Positions 52,604 to 62,141 of a DNA stretch of 64,000 bases are shown here, in pieces. This DNA is from Hyphomicrobiales bacterium (lineage in GTDB: Bacteria; Pseudomonadota; Alphaproteobacteria; Rhizobiales; Rhizobiaceae). The translations under genes and the position numbers were made by a program. The notes under the pieces are model-generated. The model was not told where the DNA came from and made no database searches. It was given only the letters and a program-made list of their open reading frames with translations. Location of the stretch: assembly GCA_900473745.1 (NCBI GenBank), contig UCMW01000002.1:96523-160522 (forward strand), in the 5' to 3' direction. Numbering within the stretch: position 1 is the stretch's first letter; the number at the start of each line of letters is the position of its first letter.

Positions 52604-53752
52604 GTGCACGAAATGATGAAAAATTCTGTTTCGGTTGGTGTGCGGGACTATCGTTCGGACATAGACGGTTTGCGCGCGCTCGCTGTGGTGGCGGTCATCG
52701 TCTTTCATTATTTCCCCACCTGGCTGCCGGGCGGTCTGGTTGGGGTCGACATTTTCTTTGTGATCTCCGGCTATCTGATCAGCGGCCATATCGTGCAGCA
52801 GATGCGGGCAGATCGATTTTCCCTTCTTGATTTCTATGGCCGCCGCGTTCGCCGTATCTTCCCCGCGCTGATCGTTGTCCTTGTCGCCAGTCTTTGCTTT
52901 GGCTGGATGGTTATGTCCGTCGATGCCTTCGGACTGCTCGGCAAACATGTTGCAGGCGGGGCCGACTTTGTTGCCAATCTCGTGCTATGGACCGAGCGTG
53001 GCATCAGGGTCGGCGAAAGCAATTTCGATCCTATGCTGCATCTCTGGTCCCTTGGCGTCGAAGAGCAGTTCTACATCCTCTGGCCGCTCGTGGCCTGGTT
53101 TGCCTGGCGACGGGGCCTGAATGTCCTGGCCACGATCGCGACAGTTGCGCTGCTGTCGATGATTGCCAATTTGGTGATCGTCAACATCGACCGGGTTTCC
53201 GCGTTTTATCTGCCGGTCAGCCGCTTCTGGGAGCTTCTGGCGGGTGCGGCTCTGGTCGAGATAGAGCGGCAGTATGGAAACATGCCGAGTTCACTTGCGC
53301 CTTACGCAGCTGGCACGGGCATGATCTTGCTCGGGTTGAGCTTCGCCCTGATTCGAGTCGAACAGATGTTCCCCGGCGTGATCGCCCTTGTGCCCGTCAT
53401 TGGCGCAGTCCTGGTCATTGCCTCCGGACGGGATATAGCCTTGAAGAAATTGGTGTTCAGCAACCGGCTCGCCATTGCCATTGGCTTGATCAGCTATCCG
53501 CTCTATCTCTGGCACTGGCCGCTGGTGTCGTTCGGCTATGTTCTTGAAGGAGGCACGCCCGGAAAAGGCATTCGCATCGCGTTGATCGCGCTCGCCTTTC
53601 TGCTGGCGACATTGACCTACTTCCTGATCGAGAAGCCGATTCGCTTCGGGGCCTTCAAGCGGTCGCAGGTGGCATTGCCGCTCTGCGCCGCCTTGGCAAT
53701 CATCGGCCTGTGCGGCATCGGCATTTATGTCTGGGCGGGGTTCCCTGCCTAG
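52604..53752 (+). CDS. Acyltransferase 3 (OafA/YrhL) family membrane protein
   Basis: A 382-residue multi-span protein. The N-terminal signature is YRSDIDGLRALAVVAVIVFH with the conserved R and H; GGLVGVDIFFVISGYLIS, RRVRRIFPAL and HLWSLGVEEQFYILWPLV are other hallmarks. Such enzymes O-acylate exported polysaccharides or lipids. The C-terminal SGNH esterase domain of longer members is absent. GTG at 52604 is chosen for its GGAG at 7 bases; ATG at 52613 is the alternative. Confidence 0.88.
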   Translation: MHEMMKNSVSVGVRDYRSDIDGLRALAVVAVIVFHYFPTWLPGGLVGVDIFFVISGYLISGHIVQQMRADRFSLLDFYGRRVRRIFPALIVVLVASLCFGWMVMSVDAFGLLGKHVAGGADFVANLVLWTERGIRVGESNFDPMLHLWSLGVEEQFYILWPLVAWFAWRRGLNVLATIATVALLSMIANLVIVNIDRVSAFYLPVSRFWELLAGAALVEIERQYGNMPSSLAPYAAGTGMILLGLSFALIRVEQMFPGVIALVPVIGAVLVIASGRDIALKKLVFSNRLAIAIGLISYPLYLWHWPLVSFGYVLEGGTPGKGIRIALIALAFLLATLTYFLIEKPIRFGAFKRSQVALPLCAALAIIGLCGIGIYVWAGFPA

Positions 53753-53803
53753 TCCGCTTTCCTGCTCCAAACCGGAGGATGGATCGCGCGTGCAGTCCGG
53801 GCC

Positions 53804-54670
53804 TCAGATCAGCCTCAGGCCCTTGAGGCTGGCATGTCCGTCTTTCCCGATGATGATGTGGTCGTGCACCGTGATGCCGAGTGGCTTGGCGGTCTCGACT
53901 ATGGTCCGCGTCATGTCGATGTCGGCCCGCGACGGCGTCGGATCTCCACTCGGATGGTTGTGCACGAGAATGATGGCGGTTGCCGATAGCTCCAGCGCGC
54001 GCTTGACCACCTCGCGCGGATAGACCGGCGTGTGGTCCACGGTGCCACGCCCCTGGATCTCGTCGGCAATAAGGACGTTGCGTTTGTCGAGGAAGAGGAT
54101 GCGGAACTGCTCCGTGGTCTCATAGGCCATGGCGGCATGGCAGTAGTCGATCACCGCCGACCACGACGACAGGACCTGCTTCTCGCGCAATTCGCTCTTC
54201 AGCATGCGCTGGGCGACGTTTGCGATCAGTTTCAGGTCGAGCGCCACCGTTTCCCCTACGCCCTTGACTTCCTGCAGCAGCGCCGGCGGCGCCCCAAGCA
54301 CGCCTGCAAGTGTGTGGAAACGAGCGAGTAGCGCCTTGGCGATCGGCTTCGTGTCGCGGCGTGGGATGAGGCGAAACAGTAGGAGTTCGAGGATTTCATA
54401 GTCGGCCAACGCCGCCTCTCCACCGTCCCGAAAGCGGCTGCGCAGCCTCTCGCGGTGGCCAAGATAGTGGGCCTCCGGCTGCAATGTGGCCCGGGTGGAG
54501 GCAGCCTTGGCAAGGTTTGTTTCCCGCGTCGGCTGGTCGGCGAAAAAGCGTCTCTCGTCGGCCCCGTCGTCCGACATGGCATCGGTGCCACCAAAAAGAT
54601 CAGTGCTGTCGGCTATCGCCTGGCCATCGCGGCGCGGCTGTTCGTCGGAGAACGGAAGCTTGCTCGTCAT
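53804..54670 (-). CDS. radC: RadC/JAB domain protein
   Basis: A 288-residue RadC-family protein. After a variable N-terminus come [20 protein letters not shown], a helix-hairpin-helix region ([15 protein letters not shown]) and the JAB metalloprotease-like metal site [18 protein letters not shown]. Despite the name, a direct role in DNA repair is doubted in E. coli. The start at 54670 ([11 protein letters not shown]) is a guess within a variable region. Same strand as map, 117 bases downstream of it. Confidence 0.9.
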   Translation of the reverse strand: MTSKLPFSDEQPRRDGQAIADSTDLFGGTDAMSDDGADERRFFADQPTRETNLAKAASTRATLQPEAHYLGHRERLRSRFRDGGEAALADYEILELLLFRLIPRRDTKPIAKALLARFHTLAGVLGAPPALLQEVKGVGETVALDLKLIANVAQRMLKSELREKQVLSSWSAVIDYCHAAMAYETTEQFRILFLDKRNVLIADEIQGRGTVDHTPVYPREVVKRALELSATAIILVHNHPSGDPTPSRADIDMTRTIVETAKPLGITVHDHIIIGKDGHASLKGLRLI

Positions 54671-54787
54671 GCCACCCCAATCCTGACCATCATGGTCGAG
54701 CGGCCCTCCGGCCGCGTGGATATAGTGACATGACTGCCGCTGCACGCAAGTTGAAGTTGCGTGAAGATGCACGGGCGCTATCGAGCG

Positions 54788-55612
54788 TCAGCCGAGACCA
54801 GGGCGATCCAGGCCAGCAGGCGAGAGCGTGAAAATCTCGCATCCCTCGGAAGTGACACCGACGGTGTGTTCGTACTGCGCTGTCAGAGAACGATCGCGGG
54901 TGACGGCGGTCCAGCCGTCGGAAAGCACCTTCACATGCGGCTTGCCGAGATTGATCATCGGCTCGATCGTGAAGATCATGCCTTCGCGCAGTTCCGGACC
55001 TTCATTGGCCTTGCCGTAATGCAGGATGTTCGGGCTGTCGTGGAAGAGACGTCCGACGCCATGGCCACAGAAGTCACGCACCACAGTACAGCGCTCGGCT
55101 TCCGCATAGTTTTGGATCGCTTCGCCGATGGCGCCGGTGCGGGCACCCGGACGCACCGCGCCGATGCCGCGCATCAGGCATTCATAGGTGACTTCCATCA
55201 GGCGCTCGGCGGCCCGCTTGATAGTGCCGACGGGGTACATCCGGCTCGAATCCCCATGCCAGCCGTCGAGCAGGAAGGTGACGTCGATGTTGACGATGTC
55301 GCCGTCCCGCAGCGGTTTGTCATCGGGCATGCCGTGACAGACGACATGATTGATCGATGTGCAGACGGAATATTTGTAGCCGCGATAGTTCAAGGTTGCA
55401 GGCAGGGCGCCGTGCTCGGCCCCGAATTCGAAGACGAAGCGGTCGATGGCCGCCGTCGTGACTCCGGGCTTCACCATCGGCACAAGGGCATCGAGGCAGC
55501 GGGCGGTCAATTGGCAGGCGCGACGCATGCCTTCGAAGTCTTCCGCGCCGTAAAGCCGGATTGCACCGGTGTTTTTGAGAGGCGCCGACGCCGCGTCTAT
55601 ATAGGTGACCAT
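54788..55612 (-). CDS. map: Methionine aminopeptidase type I
   Basis: A 274-residue dimetal peptidase that removes the initiator methionine from nascent proteins. Metal ligands and substrate histidines lie in SINHVVCHGMPDDKPLRDGD, VNIDVTFLLDGWHGDSSRMY, FCGHGVGRLFHDSPNIL and MIFTIEPMINLG. Start MVTYIDAASAPLKN at 55612. Together with sfsA upstream and radC downstream it forms a common rhizobial gene order (sfsA-map-radC). Confidence 0.95.
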   Translation of the reverse strand: MVTYIDAASAPLKNTGAIRLYGAEDFEGMRRACQLTARCLDALVPMVKPGVTTAAIDRFVFEFGAEHGALPATLNYRGYKYSVCTSINHVVCHGMPDDKPLRDGDIVNIDVTFLLDGWHGDSSRMYPVGTIKRAAERLMEVTYECLMRGIGAVRPGARTGAIGEAIQNYAEAERCTVVRDFCGHGVGRLFHDSPNILHYGKANEGPELREGMIFTIEPMINLGKPHVKVLSDGWTAVTRDRSLTAQYEHTVGVTSEGCEIFTLSPAGLDRPGLG

Positions 55613-55654
55613 AGGGGGTAGCTTTCGGAAATTCTAATCCAGGATCTCGCCCGT

Positions 55655-56374
55655 TCATAACCGACCGAGCCCGTCTTCGTCTATCGGGATGAGGCTTTCT
55701 GGCACGATTTTGACCGGATCGAGGTGACAACGGACTGCATAAGCCTCGACCCCGCGGGCAATGGCGCGAGCGAAGGCCCGGCCATAGGCAGGATCGAGAT
55801 CGACACAGATCTTCAGGCGGTCACAGTCGGTGCGCTGGATGACGAAGAGCATAGCCGCCCGTTTTCCGGTTTCGACAAGGTCGCCCAGCTCGTCGAGATG
55901 TTTGGCGCCACGTGTCGTGACGCTGTCCGGGAATTCGGCGACACCGATATGGCGAATGAAATGAACATTCTTCACTTCGACATGCACGCTGCCTTTGGCC
56001 TCGTCGTCCAGCAGGATGTCGATCCTGGAATTGCGACCGTAGCGCTGCTCGCGCTTGAGCGTCGCGAAATCGGCAAGCGGCGGCACGAGACCCGCGAGGA
56101 TTGCCTCTTCCGCGAGCCGATTGGGCAGCGCGGTGTTCACGCCGACCACAGTTCCGTCCGCCTCGACCAGTTCCAGCGCATGAGCATATTTCCGCGTCGC
56201 CGCATCGTGGCGTGAGAGCCAGATCCGCGATCCCGGTTCGGTGAGGCCGCGCATGGAGCCTGTGTTGGGGCAGAATCCGGTGATTTCAGTTCCATCGTCC
56301 AGCAGCGCGTCGAAGAGGAAGCGCTTGTAGCGGCGCACGAGCCGCGCGGGGACGAGTGGCTGGGAAAAGATCAT
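55655..56374 (-). CDS. sfsA: SfsA family protein (DNA/RNA nuclease SfsA)
   Basis: A 239-residue SfsA protein. Typical blocks are [19 protein letters not shown] with [20 protein letters not shown] at the N-terminus, then [14 protein letters not shown] and [28 protein letters not shown] with the acidic residues expected of the nuclease-like fold. It was first described as a maltose-metabolism stimulator in E. coli. It precedes map with a 42-base gap. Confidence 0.92.
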   Translation of the reverse strand: MIFSQPLVPARLVRRYKRFLFDALLDDGTEITGFCPNTGSMRGLTEPGSRIWLSRHDAATRKYAHALELVEADGTVVGVNTALPNRLAEEAILAGLVPPLADFATLKREQRYGRNSRIDILLDDEAKGSVHVEVKNVHFIRHIGVAEFPDSVTTRGAKHLDELGDLVETGKRAAMLFVIQRTDCDRLKICVDLDPAYGRAFARAIARGVEAYAVRCHLDPVKIVPESLIPIDEDGLGRL

Positions 56375-56395
56375 GCGGCGAGGGATTCTGCCCGC

Positions 56396-58228
56396 TCACA
56401 CACGGGCGAGCACGTTTCGCCCGGGCGCGTCGGCAATCGCATTCAACGCATCACCACCCGGCTTGCGTGCGGGTACACGTTCGTCGTCGAGCTTTTCCAC
56501 CCAAATCTGCCAGTGCGGCCACCATGAGCCTGAGGTCTCCTTGGCATTGGCCATCCAGTCCTCGTAACTGCCGGCAACCTTGCCATTGGTCCAGAACTGG
56601 TACTTCTGCTTGTCCGGCGGATTGACCACGCCCGCGATATGGCCCGAGCCTGAAACGACGAAGTCGACGGGTCCGCCGAACAGGCTGCTGCCGATGAAGA
56701 CGGATTTCGCCGGTGCGATGTGGTCTTCCTTGGTCGCCAGATTGTAGATCGGGATCGTCACGTCCTTCAGCGACAGCGTCTTTCCCGCCAGCTGCATCTT
56801 GCCCTGGCTCAGCGTGTTGTTGAGGTAGCAGTTGCGCAAATAGAAGGAGTGGTTCGCCGCCGCCATCCGGGTCGAATCGGAATTCCAGTAGAGCAGATCG
56901 AAGGGCATGGGATCCTGGCCCTTCAGGTAATTGTTGACGAAATAGGGCCAGATCAGCTCGGAGGCGCGCAGCATGTTAAAGGCCGCCGCCATTTTCGAGC
57001 CGTCGAGATAACCCGCCGATTTCATTCTCTCCTCGAGGTCTGACAGCTGCTCTTCATCGACGAACACCTTGAGGTCACCGGCATAGGTGAAATCGACCTG
57101 GGTGGTGAACAGTGTGGCGCTGGCGATCCGCTTGTTCTTTTCCTGCGCATGCAAGGCGAGGGCGGCCGCAAGCAGCGTTCCGCCCACACAATAGCCGATC
57201 GCGTTTACTTCTTTTTCGCCGGTCGCCTTTTCCACCGTGTCGAGCGCGAAATCGACACCCTCTCGGATATAGGCCTCCCAGCCCTTGTCCGCGTGGCGCT
57301 CGTCCGGGTTCACCCAGGAAATGACGAAGACCGTATGGCCCTGATCAACGCACCACTTGATGAAGCTTTTCTGCGGGTTGAGATCGAGAATGTAGAACTT
57401 GTTGATCCAAGGCGGGCAGATGAGGAGAGGGCGCTTTAGCACGGTCTCGGTCGACGCGTCGTACTGGATCACTTCGCAGACGTCGCTCTGGGCAATAACC
57501 TTTCCCGGCGTGATCGCCATGTTCTCGCCGACGGCGAACTTGCTTGTGTCGGTCTGGCGGATTCTGAGATCCCCGCCGCCGGCGGCAATGTCTTCGGCCA
57601 GCATCTGCATGCCCTTGACGAGGTTCGCTCCGCTGCTTTGCACGGTCTCACGGTAGAGCTGCGGGTTGGTCGCGACGAAATTGGCAGGCGACAGGGCAGC
57701 CGTGATCTGCCGCATGTAGAAGTTCGCCTTGTGGCGTGTGTGCTCGTCGAGCCCGCCGGCATCATTGACCATCTTCTCTGCCCATTGCGACAGAACGAGA
57801 TAGGTCTGGCGCAGGAAGTCGAAGAAGGGATTGCGCTCCCAATCCTCGTCGGAAAAGCGCTTGTCCTTGGGCAGCGGATCGGCGAGCGGCTGTTCCGGCG
57901 TGGCGAATCGCGCCAGTGACCGGCTCCAGACCCCGAAGACCGCATTGAGTAGATGGGTCTGCGCTTCGAGCGTCCGTTTTGGGTCGGACATCCAGTATTC
58001 CGCCACCTTTCCCATGATCTTCACGAGTTCGGCGACAGGCTCGGGGACGGGGTCGACGAGTTCCCCGGTTTCGCGGGGCTTCAGCCACACGGTAGCAGCC
58101 TTGCCGAGGTTTTCCAGCGCCTTGGCAGCGTTGACGGCAAGCGCCTGCGGATCCTTGATGATATAGGGCTCGATCAGTTTCGGATCGAACGCGGCACTCG
58201 CTTCGGCTTCTTCCCGCGTCCTGTCCAT
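56396..58228 (-). CDS. phaC: Class I poly(3-hydroxyalkanoate) synthase PhaC
   Basis: A 610-residue polymerase that makes polyhydroxybutyrate from hydroxyacyl-CoA. The N-terminal class I domain (LLNAVFGVWSRSLARFATPE, then DPLPKDKRFSDEDWERNPFF) is complete. The lipase-box-like nucleophile is GYCVGGTLL, cysteine at about residue 347; the partner histidine is in SGSGHIAGVVNPPDKQKYQF. Length agrees with class I enzymes, which act without PhaE. It is expressed alone; no phaA, phaB or phasin gene is next to it. Confidence 0.95.
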   Translation of the reverse strand: MDRTREEAEASAAFDPKLIEPYIIKDPQALAVNAAKALENLGKAATVWLKPRETGELVDPVPEPVAELVKIMGKVAEYWMSDPKRTLEAQTHLLNAVFGVWSRSLARFATPEQPLADPLPKDKRFSDEDWERNPFFDFLRQTYLVLSQWAEKMVNDAGGLDEHTRHKANFYMRQITAALSPANFVATNPQLYRETVQSSGANLVKGMQMLAEDIAAGGGDLRIRQTDTSKFAVGENMAITPGKVIAQSDVCEVIQYDASTETVLKRPLLICPPWINKFYILDLNPQKSFIKWCVDQGHTVFVISWVNPDERHADKGWEAYIREGVDFALDTVEKATGEKEVNAIGYCVGGTLLAAALALHAQEKNKRIASATLFTTQVDFTYAGDLKVFVDEEQLSDLEERMKSAGYLDGSKMAAAFNMLRASELIWPYFVNNYLKGQDPMPFDLLYWNSDSTRMAAANHSFYLRNCYLNNTLSQGKMQLAGKTLSLKDVTIPIYNLATKEDHIAPAKSVFIGSSLFGGPVDFVVSGSGHIAGVVNPPDKQKYQFWTNGKVAGSYEDWMANAKETSGSWWPHWQIWVEKLDDERVPARKPGGDALNAIADAPGRNVLARV

Positions 58229-58386
58229 GCCGTCCTCCCCAGGATTGTTCTGGCGTCTTTTGTGTTTGCCTATCCTGCATGAAAACGACTACAAGTTCCA
58301 GCGATTGGCGCATAGTCTTTCGAAGAGGACAGACGGTTGCGCCCTTGAGTAATGTCAGTTTGCCGCGTGAGCGGACGGTCGGGGCC

Positions 58387-58797
58387 ATGGTGCACAGCAA
58401 GTTCAGTTTCTCGGGTCTTTCGGGCCAGGCGGTCATCGCTGCATTCGTCGCGCTGATGGCGGGCACGGGGTGCCAGTCGACGCAGCCCTCCACGCCGGCG
58501 CCCACGACAGTGCCGGCGGCGCTCGAGGTCAATGTCGAAGATCCCGACAATCCGGAAGCAGCTGCCGCCCGTCCGACTTACCCTGACGGTTACCCGAATT
58601 TCGCCGGCTCGCTGAGCGCCGCCAGCGTCCAGATGAGCAACGAGGAGGCCTCGGCCCTCCAGGCTCAGCTGACGTCGCTCGGCGCGGCGCGCAAGTCGGG
58701 AGCGATCACCGAGGCTGAATATCAGTCCCGGATTGCCGAACTGCGCCGGCTCGCGGCGCAGCACGGGGCCGAAACGCAGGCGCAGATTGCCAATTAA
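58387..58797 (+). CDS. Putative lipoprotein with SHOCT-like C-terminus
   Basis: A 136-residue protein with a lipoprotein signal (AVIAAFVALMAGTGCQS; lipidated cysteine near residue 29), a Pro/Thr/Ala-rich linker and a C-terminal helical hairpin AARKSGAITEAEYQSRIAEL that resembles a SHOCT motif. It is divergent from phaC. I do not recognise a specific family. A longer in-frame start at 58279 would bury the signal peptide and is rejected. Confidence 0.72.
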   Translation: MVHSKFSFSGLSGQAVIAAFVALMAGTGCQSTQPSTPAPTTVPAALEVNVEDPDNPEAAAARPTYPDGYPNFAGSLSAASVQMSNEEASALQAQLTSLGAARKSGAITEAEYQSRIAELRRLAAQHGAETQAQIAN

Positions 58798-59026
58798 GGC
58801 TTGCGCTTCCCGCGTTTTTTTCGCAAAGCAACCAAGGCGTTTTTGACATAAAATTTCGTCGACGATTCAGGCTTTACGCCGGATTTGCGACAAAATTTCC
58901 TGCGAGCGCTTTGATTGGGCTATCATCACGCGCATTCGGTTCTGCGGTTCGTTGCGGAGCGTGTGGTCACTGGGAAAACGAGCGCGCCTGCCGCGGTTAT
59001 GATCCGCGCGGTTTCAGGGGTTGAAG

Positions 59027-60244
59027 ATGGAAGAGTTTCACAAAGTCCGGCGCCTGCCGCCCTACGTTTTCGAACAGGTCAACCGTTTGAAGGCGAGCGC
59101 GCGAGCCGGTGGAGCCGACATCATCGATCTCGGCATGGGCAATCCCGACCTTCCGACCCCGCAGGCGATTGTCGACAAGCTCTGCGAAGTGGTTCAGGAC
59201 CCGCGCACGCACCGTTATTCGTCCTCCAAGGGCATCCCGGGCCTGCGTCGCGCCCAGGCGGCCTACTACGCCCGTCGCTTCAACGTGAAGCTCAATCCCG
59301 ATACGCAGGTCGTGGCGACCTTGGGCTCCAAGGAAGGCTTCGCCAACATGGCGCAGGCGATCACCGCACCCGGTGACGTTATCCTTTGCCCGAACCCGAC
59401 CTATCCAATCCATGCCTTCGGCTTCCTGATGACCGGCGGCGTCATCCGCTCGATCTCGATTGAGCCGGACGAGACCTTCTTCCCACCGCTCGAGCGCGCC
59501 GTGAAGCACTCGATCCCCAAGCCGATCGCGCTGATCATCAACTACCCGTCGAACCCGACGGCGCGCGTGGCGAGCCTCGACTTCTACAAGGACGTCATCG
59601 CTTTCGCGAAGAAACACGACATCATCGTGCTCTCCGATCTTGCCTATTCGGAAATCTATTTCGACGGCAATCCGCCGCCATCCGTGCTCGAAGTGCCGGG
59701 CGCGATAGACTGCACCGTCGAGTTCACTTCCATGTCCAAGACTTTCTCCATGCCCGGCTGGCGCATGGGTTTTGCCGTTGGCAACGAACGCCTGATCTCG
59801 GCGCTGACCCGCGTCAAGTCCTATCTCGACTATGGCGCTTTCACGCCGATCCAGGTGGCCGCTACCCATGCGCTGAACGGTGACGGTTCCGACATTGCGG
59901 AAGTTCGCAGCGTCTACAAGCGCCGCCGTGACGTGATGGTCGAGAGCTTCGGCAAGGCTGGCTTCGAAGTGCCGCCGCCGGCTGCGACCATGTTCGCCTG
60001 GGCGAAGATTCCGGAAAAGTTCCGCCATCTCGGTTCGCTGGAGTTCTCCAAGCTGCTCGTCGAGAAGGCCGACGTGGCTGTCGCTCCCGGTATCGGCTTC
60101 GGTGAAATGGGCGACGAATATGTCCGCCTCGCCCTCGTCGAGAACGAACATCGCATCCGCCAGGCCGCCCGCAACATCAAGAAGTTCCTGTCGACGGCCG
60201 ACGAGACAATGCACAACGTGATTTCGCTCAACGCCCACCGTTGA
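59027..60244 (+). CDS. AlaC-like class I/II aminotransferase
   Basis: A 405-residue PLP-dependent aminotransferase. It starts EEFHKVRRLPPYVFEQVNRL and shows DIIDLGMGNPDLPTPQAIVD, CPNPTYPIHAFGF, NYPSNPTARV and the PLP lysine in FTSMSKTFSMPGWRMGFAVG. This subgroup includes AlaC and LL-diaminopimelate aminotransferase-like proteins; upstream of homoserine dehydrogenase it might serve alanine or aspartate-family amino acid synthesis. The ATG at 59027 is preferred to a TTG two codons earlier. Confidence 0.9.
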   Translation: MEEFHKVRRLPPYVFEQVNRLKASARAGGADIIDLGMGNPDLPTPQAIVDKLCEVVQDPRTHRYSSSKGIPGLRRAQAAYYARRFNVKLNPDTQVVATLGSKEGFANMAQAITAPGDVILCPNPTYPIHAFGFLMTGGVIRSISIEPDETFFPPLERAVKHSIPKPIALIINYPSNPTARVASLDFYKDVIAFAKKHDIIVLSDLAYSEIYFDGNPPPSVLEVPGAIDCTVEFTSMSKTFSMPGWRMGFAVGNERLISALTRVKSYLDYGAFTPIQVAATHALNGDGSDIAEVRSVYKRRRDVMVESFGKAGFEVPPPAATMFAWAKIPEKFRHLGSLEFSKLLVEKADVAVAPGIGFGEMGDEYVRLALVENEHRIRQAARNIKKFLSTADETMHNVISLNAHR

Positions 60245-60260
60245 GCCCACGTTGCGCCCC

Positions 60261-60283
60261 AGGCGGTCCCGTCAGGACCGCCT
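60261..60283 (+). terminator. Hairpin between aminotransferase and hom
   Basis: AGGCGGTCC and GGACCGCCT form a perfect 9-bp stem with a 5-base loop, followed by CACTTCCTTTTC. It begins 17 bases after the aminotransferase stop and 33 bases before hom. It may be a terminator or a partial block that sets a lower level of hom. Confidence 0.6.
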
Positions 60284-60315
60284 CACTTCCTTTTCGATGA
60301 CGTCAGGAATGCCTC

Positions 60316-61635
60316 ATGGCAAATGCCCTTAAAATCGGCGTGGCGGGTCTCGGTACCGTCGGTGCCTCGCTCGTCCGTATCCTCCAGACCCGCGCCAATG
60401 CGCTCACCGTCGCCTGCGGTCGCCCTATCTCGGTTGCGGCCGTCTCGGCCCGTGATGCGTCGAAGGATCGCGGCATCCTGATGGATGGCATTACCTGGTA
60501 TGCGGATCCGGTGGAGATGGCCAAGCATGCCGACATCGACGTGTTCGTCGAACTCGTTGGTGGCTCTGAAGGGGCAGCCGAAGACTCGGTGCGTGCGGCG
60601 CTCGGGCGCGGTCTGCATGTTGTGACGGCCAACAAGGCGCTTTTGTCGCGCCACGGCGTCGAGCTCGCCAAGCTCGCCGAGGAAAAAGGCCGCCTGCTGA
60701 ACTACGAAGCGGCGGTCGCCGGTGGCATTCCAGTCATCAAGACGCTGCGCGAGTCGCTGACGGGCAACAATTTCTCCCGCATCTACGGGATCATGAACGG
60801 CACCTGCAATTACATCCTGACCCGGATGGAGCGCGAAGGCCTGTCCTTCACCGATTGCCTCAAGGAAGCCCAACGTCTCGGTTACGCCGAAGCCGATCCG
60901 AGCTTCGACATCGAGGGCAATGACACCGCCCACAAGTTGTCGATCCTGACGACGCTGGCCTTCGGCTGCGAAATTTCCGCCGACAAGATCTATCTCGAAG
61001 GCATCACCAATATCTCGATCGAGGACATCCATGCGGCGGCCGACCTCGGCTATCGCATCAAGCTCCTCGGCGTCGCCCAAAAGACCGAAAGCGGCATCGA
61101 ACAGCGCGTCCATCCGACCATGGTGCCGCTCGACAGCGTGATTGCCCAGGTCGACGGCGTGACCAATGCGGTGGCGCTCGAATCGGACATCCTCGGCGAA
61201 CTCCTGATGGTCGGCCCCGGTGCCGGCGGCAATGCCACAGCCTCGGCCGTGCTCGGCGACATCACGGACATCGCCAAGAGCCGTCCCGGTGCGCAGGAAG
61301 TGCCGGTCCTGGGTCGCCCGGCCCATCTTCTGGAACCCTATCGCCAGGCTGAGATGCAGAGCCACGAAGGCGGCTACTTCATCCGCTTGACCGTGCAGGA
61401 CCGCACTGGCGTTTTCGCCAGCATCGCGACCCAGATGGCCGACAATGCGATTTCGCTCGAATCCATCGTCCAGCATTCGAAGGAGCCGGCAACGCCAGGC
61501 CGGCCGCAGACCATCATACTGGTCACGCATGCGACCATGGAAAGCGCGGTGCGCAAGGCAGTTGGCGCAATCAAGCGCGAGGGCTACCTGATCGGCGAAC
61601 CCCAGGTGATTCGTATCGAGCGGCCCAAGACCTGA
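60316..61635 (+). CDS. hom: Homoserine dehydrogenase
   Basis: NAD(P)-dependent enzyme of 439 residues that reduces aspartate semialdehyde to homoserine for threonine and methionine synthesis. The nucleotide-binding site is GVAGLGTVGASLVRI; VVTANKALLSRHGVELAKLA, YEAAVAGGIPVIKTLRESL and GIMNGTCNYIL are the family core, and a C-terminal ACT domain (YFIRLTVQDRTGVFASIATQ) provides likely threonine feedback. Downstream of the AlaC-like aminotransferase on the same strand. Confidence 0.95.
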   Translation: MANALKIGVAGLGTVGASLVRILQTRANALTVACGRPISVAAVSARDASKDRGILMDGITWYADPVEMAKHADIDVFVELVGGSEGAAEDSVRAALGRGLHVVTANKALLSRHGVELAKLAEEKGRLLNYEAAVAGGIPVIKTLRESLTGNNFSRIYGIMNGTCNYILTRMEREGLSFTDCLKEAQRLGYAEADPSFDIEGNDTAHKLSILTTLAFGCEISADKIYLEGITNISIEDIHAAADLGYRIKLLGVAQKTESGIEQRVHPTMVPLDSVIAQVDGVTNAVALESDILGELLMVGPGAGGNATASAVLGDITDIAKSRPGAQEVPVLGRPAHLLEPYRQAEMQSHEGGYFIRLTVQDRTGVFASIATQMADNAISLESIVQHSKEPATPGRPQTIILVTHATMESAVRKAVGAIKREGYLIGEPQVIRIERPKT

Positions 61636-61806
61636 TCTGACGGATCGCCTTCGAACGGTCTTTTGGCCGTCGGAGACGCCGAGTTTTATGGCAAATCGGC
61701 ATTAATCTGACGATTTGCGCTCTCCCCCCATGCCACCACTCTCGCCAAAACGCAGCGCGGCGCGTAGTCTGGACCCGCTATCGAGTTCTCGGGGAGGAGG
61801 TCATCG

Positions 61807-62007
61807 ATGGGAGCGGGTAAGGGGAGTGCACCGTGGCTGGAACTTGGCGACGTGGCGCATGATAACGGCGATCAAGCGGGCTGTGGCCCGGAAGAACACG
61901 GTTCCACACTTGCCTCGTTTCAGGCGCTGTCGGACTGGACACTTCTTTTTGCCTTCACGGCAATGATGATCATTCCATTTGTTTTAGTCGCCTGGCTGAT
62001 GTCGTGA
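61807..62007 (+). CDS. Possible small single-span membrane protein
   Basis: A 66-residue frame whose ATG is preceded by a near-ideal ribosome site, GGAGGAGG at 61793-61800, with 6 bases of spacing. The N-terminal two thirds are polar; the end is one hydrophobic helix (WTLLFAFTAMMIIPFVLVAW). No family recognised. It lies alone in the 506-base gap between hom and recJ, where I see nothing else. A non-coding region with a chance frame remains possible. Confidence 0.5.
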   Translation: MGAGKGSAPWLELGDVAHDNGDQAGCGPEEHGSTLASFQALSDWTLLFAFTAMMIIPFVLVAWLMS

Positions 62008-62141
62008 CAGCTGGATCGCCTGTCGAAGGCGTCTAGGCGCTCTGGTGATTTTCGCTGATCGGTATAGAACGGGGTGGGGCACGTATCCTTCGCCCGAACC
62101 TTATGTGCAGGGTCTGTCCTGCACACCCGTAAAGAGCAGCA

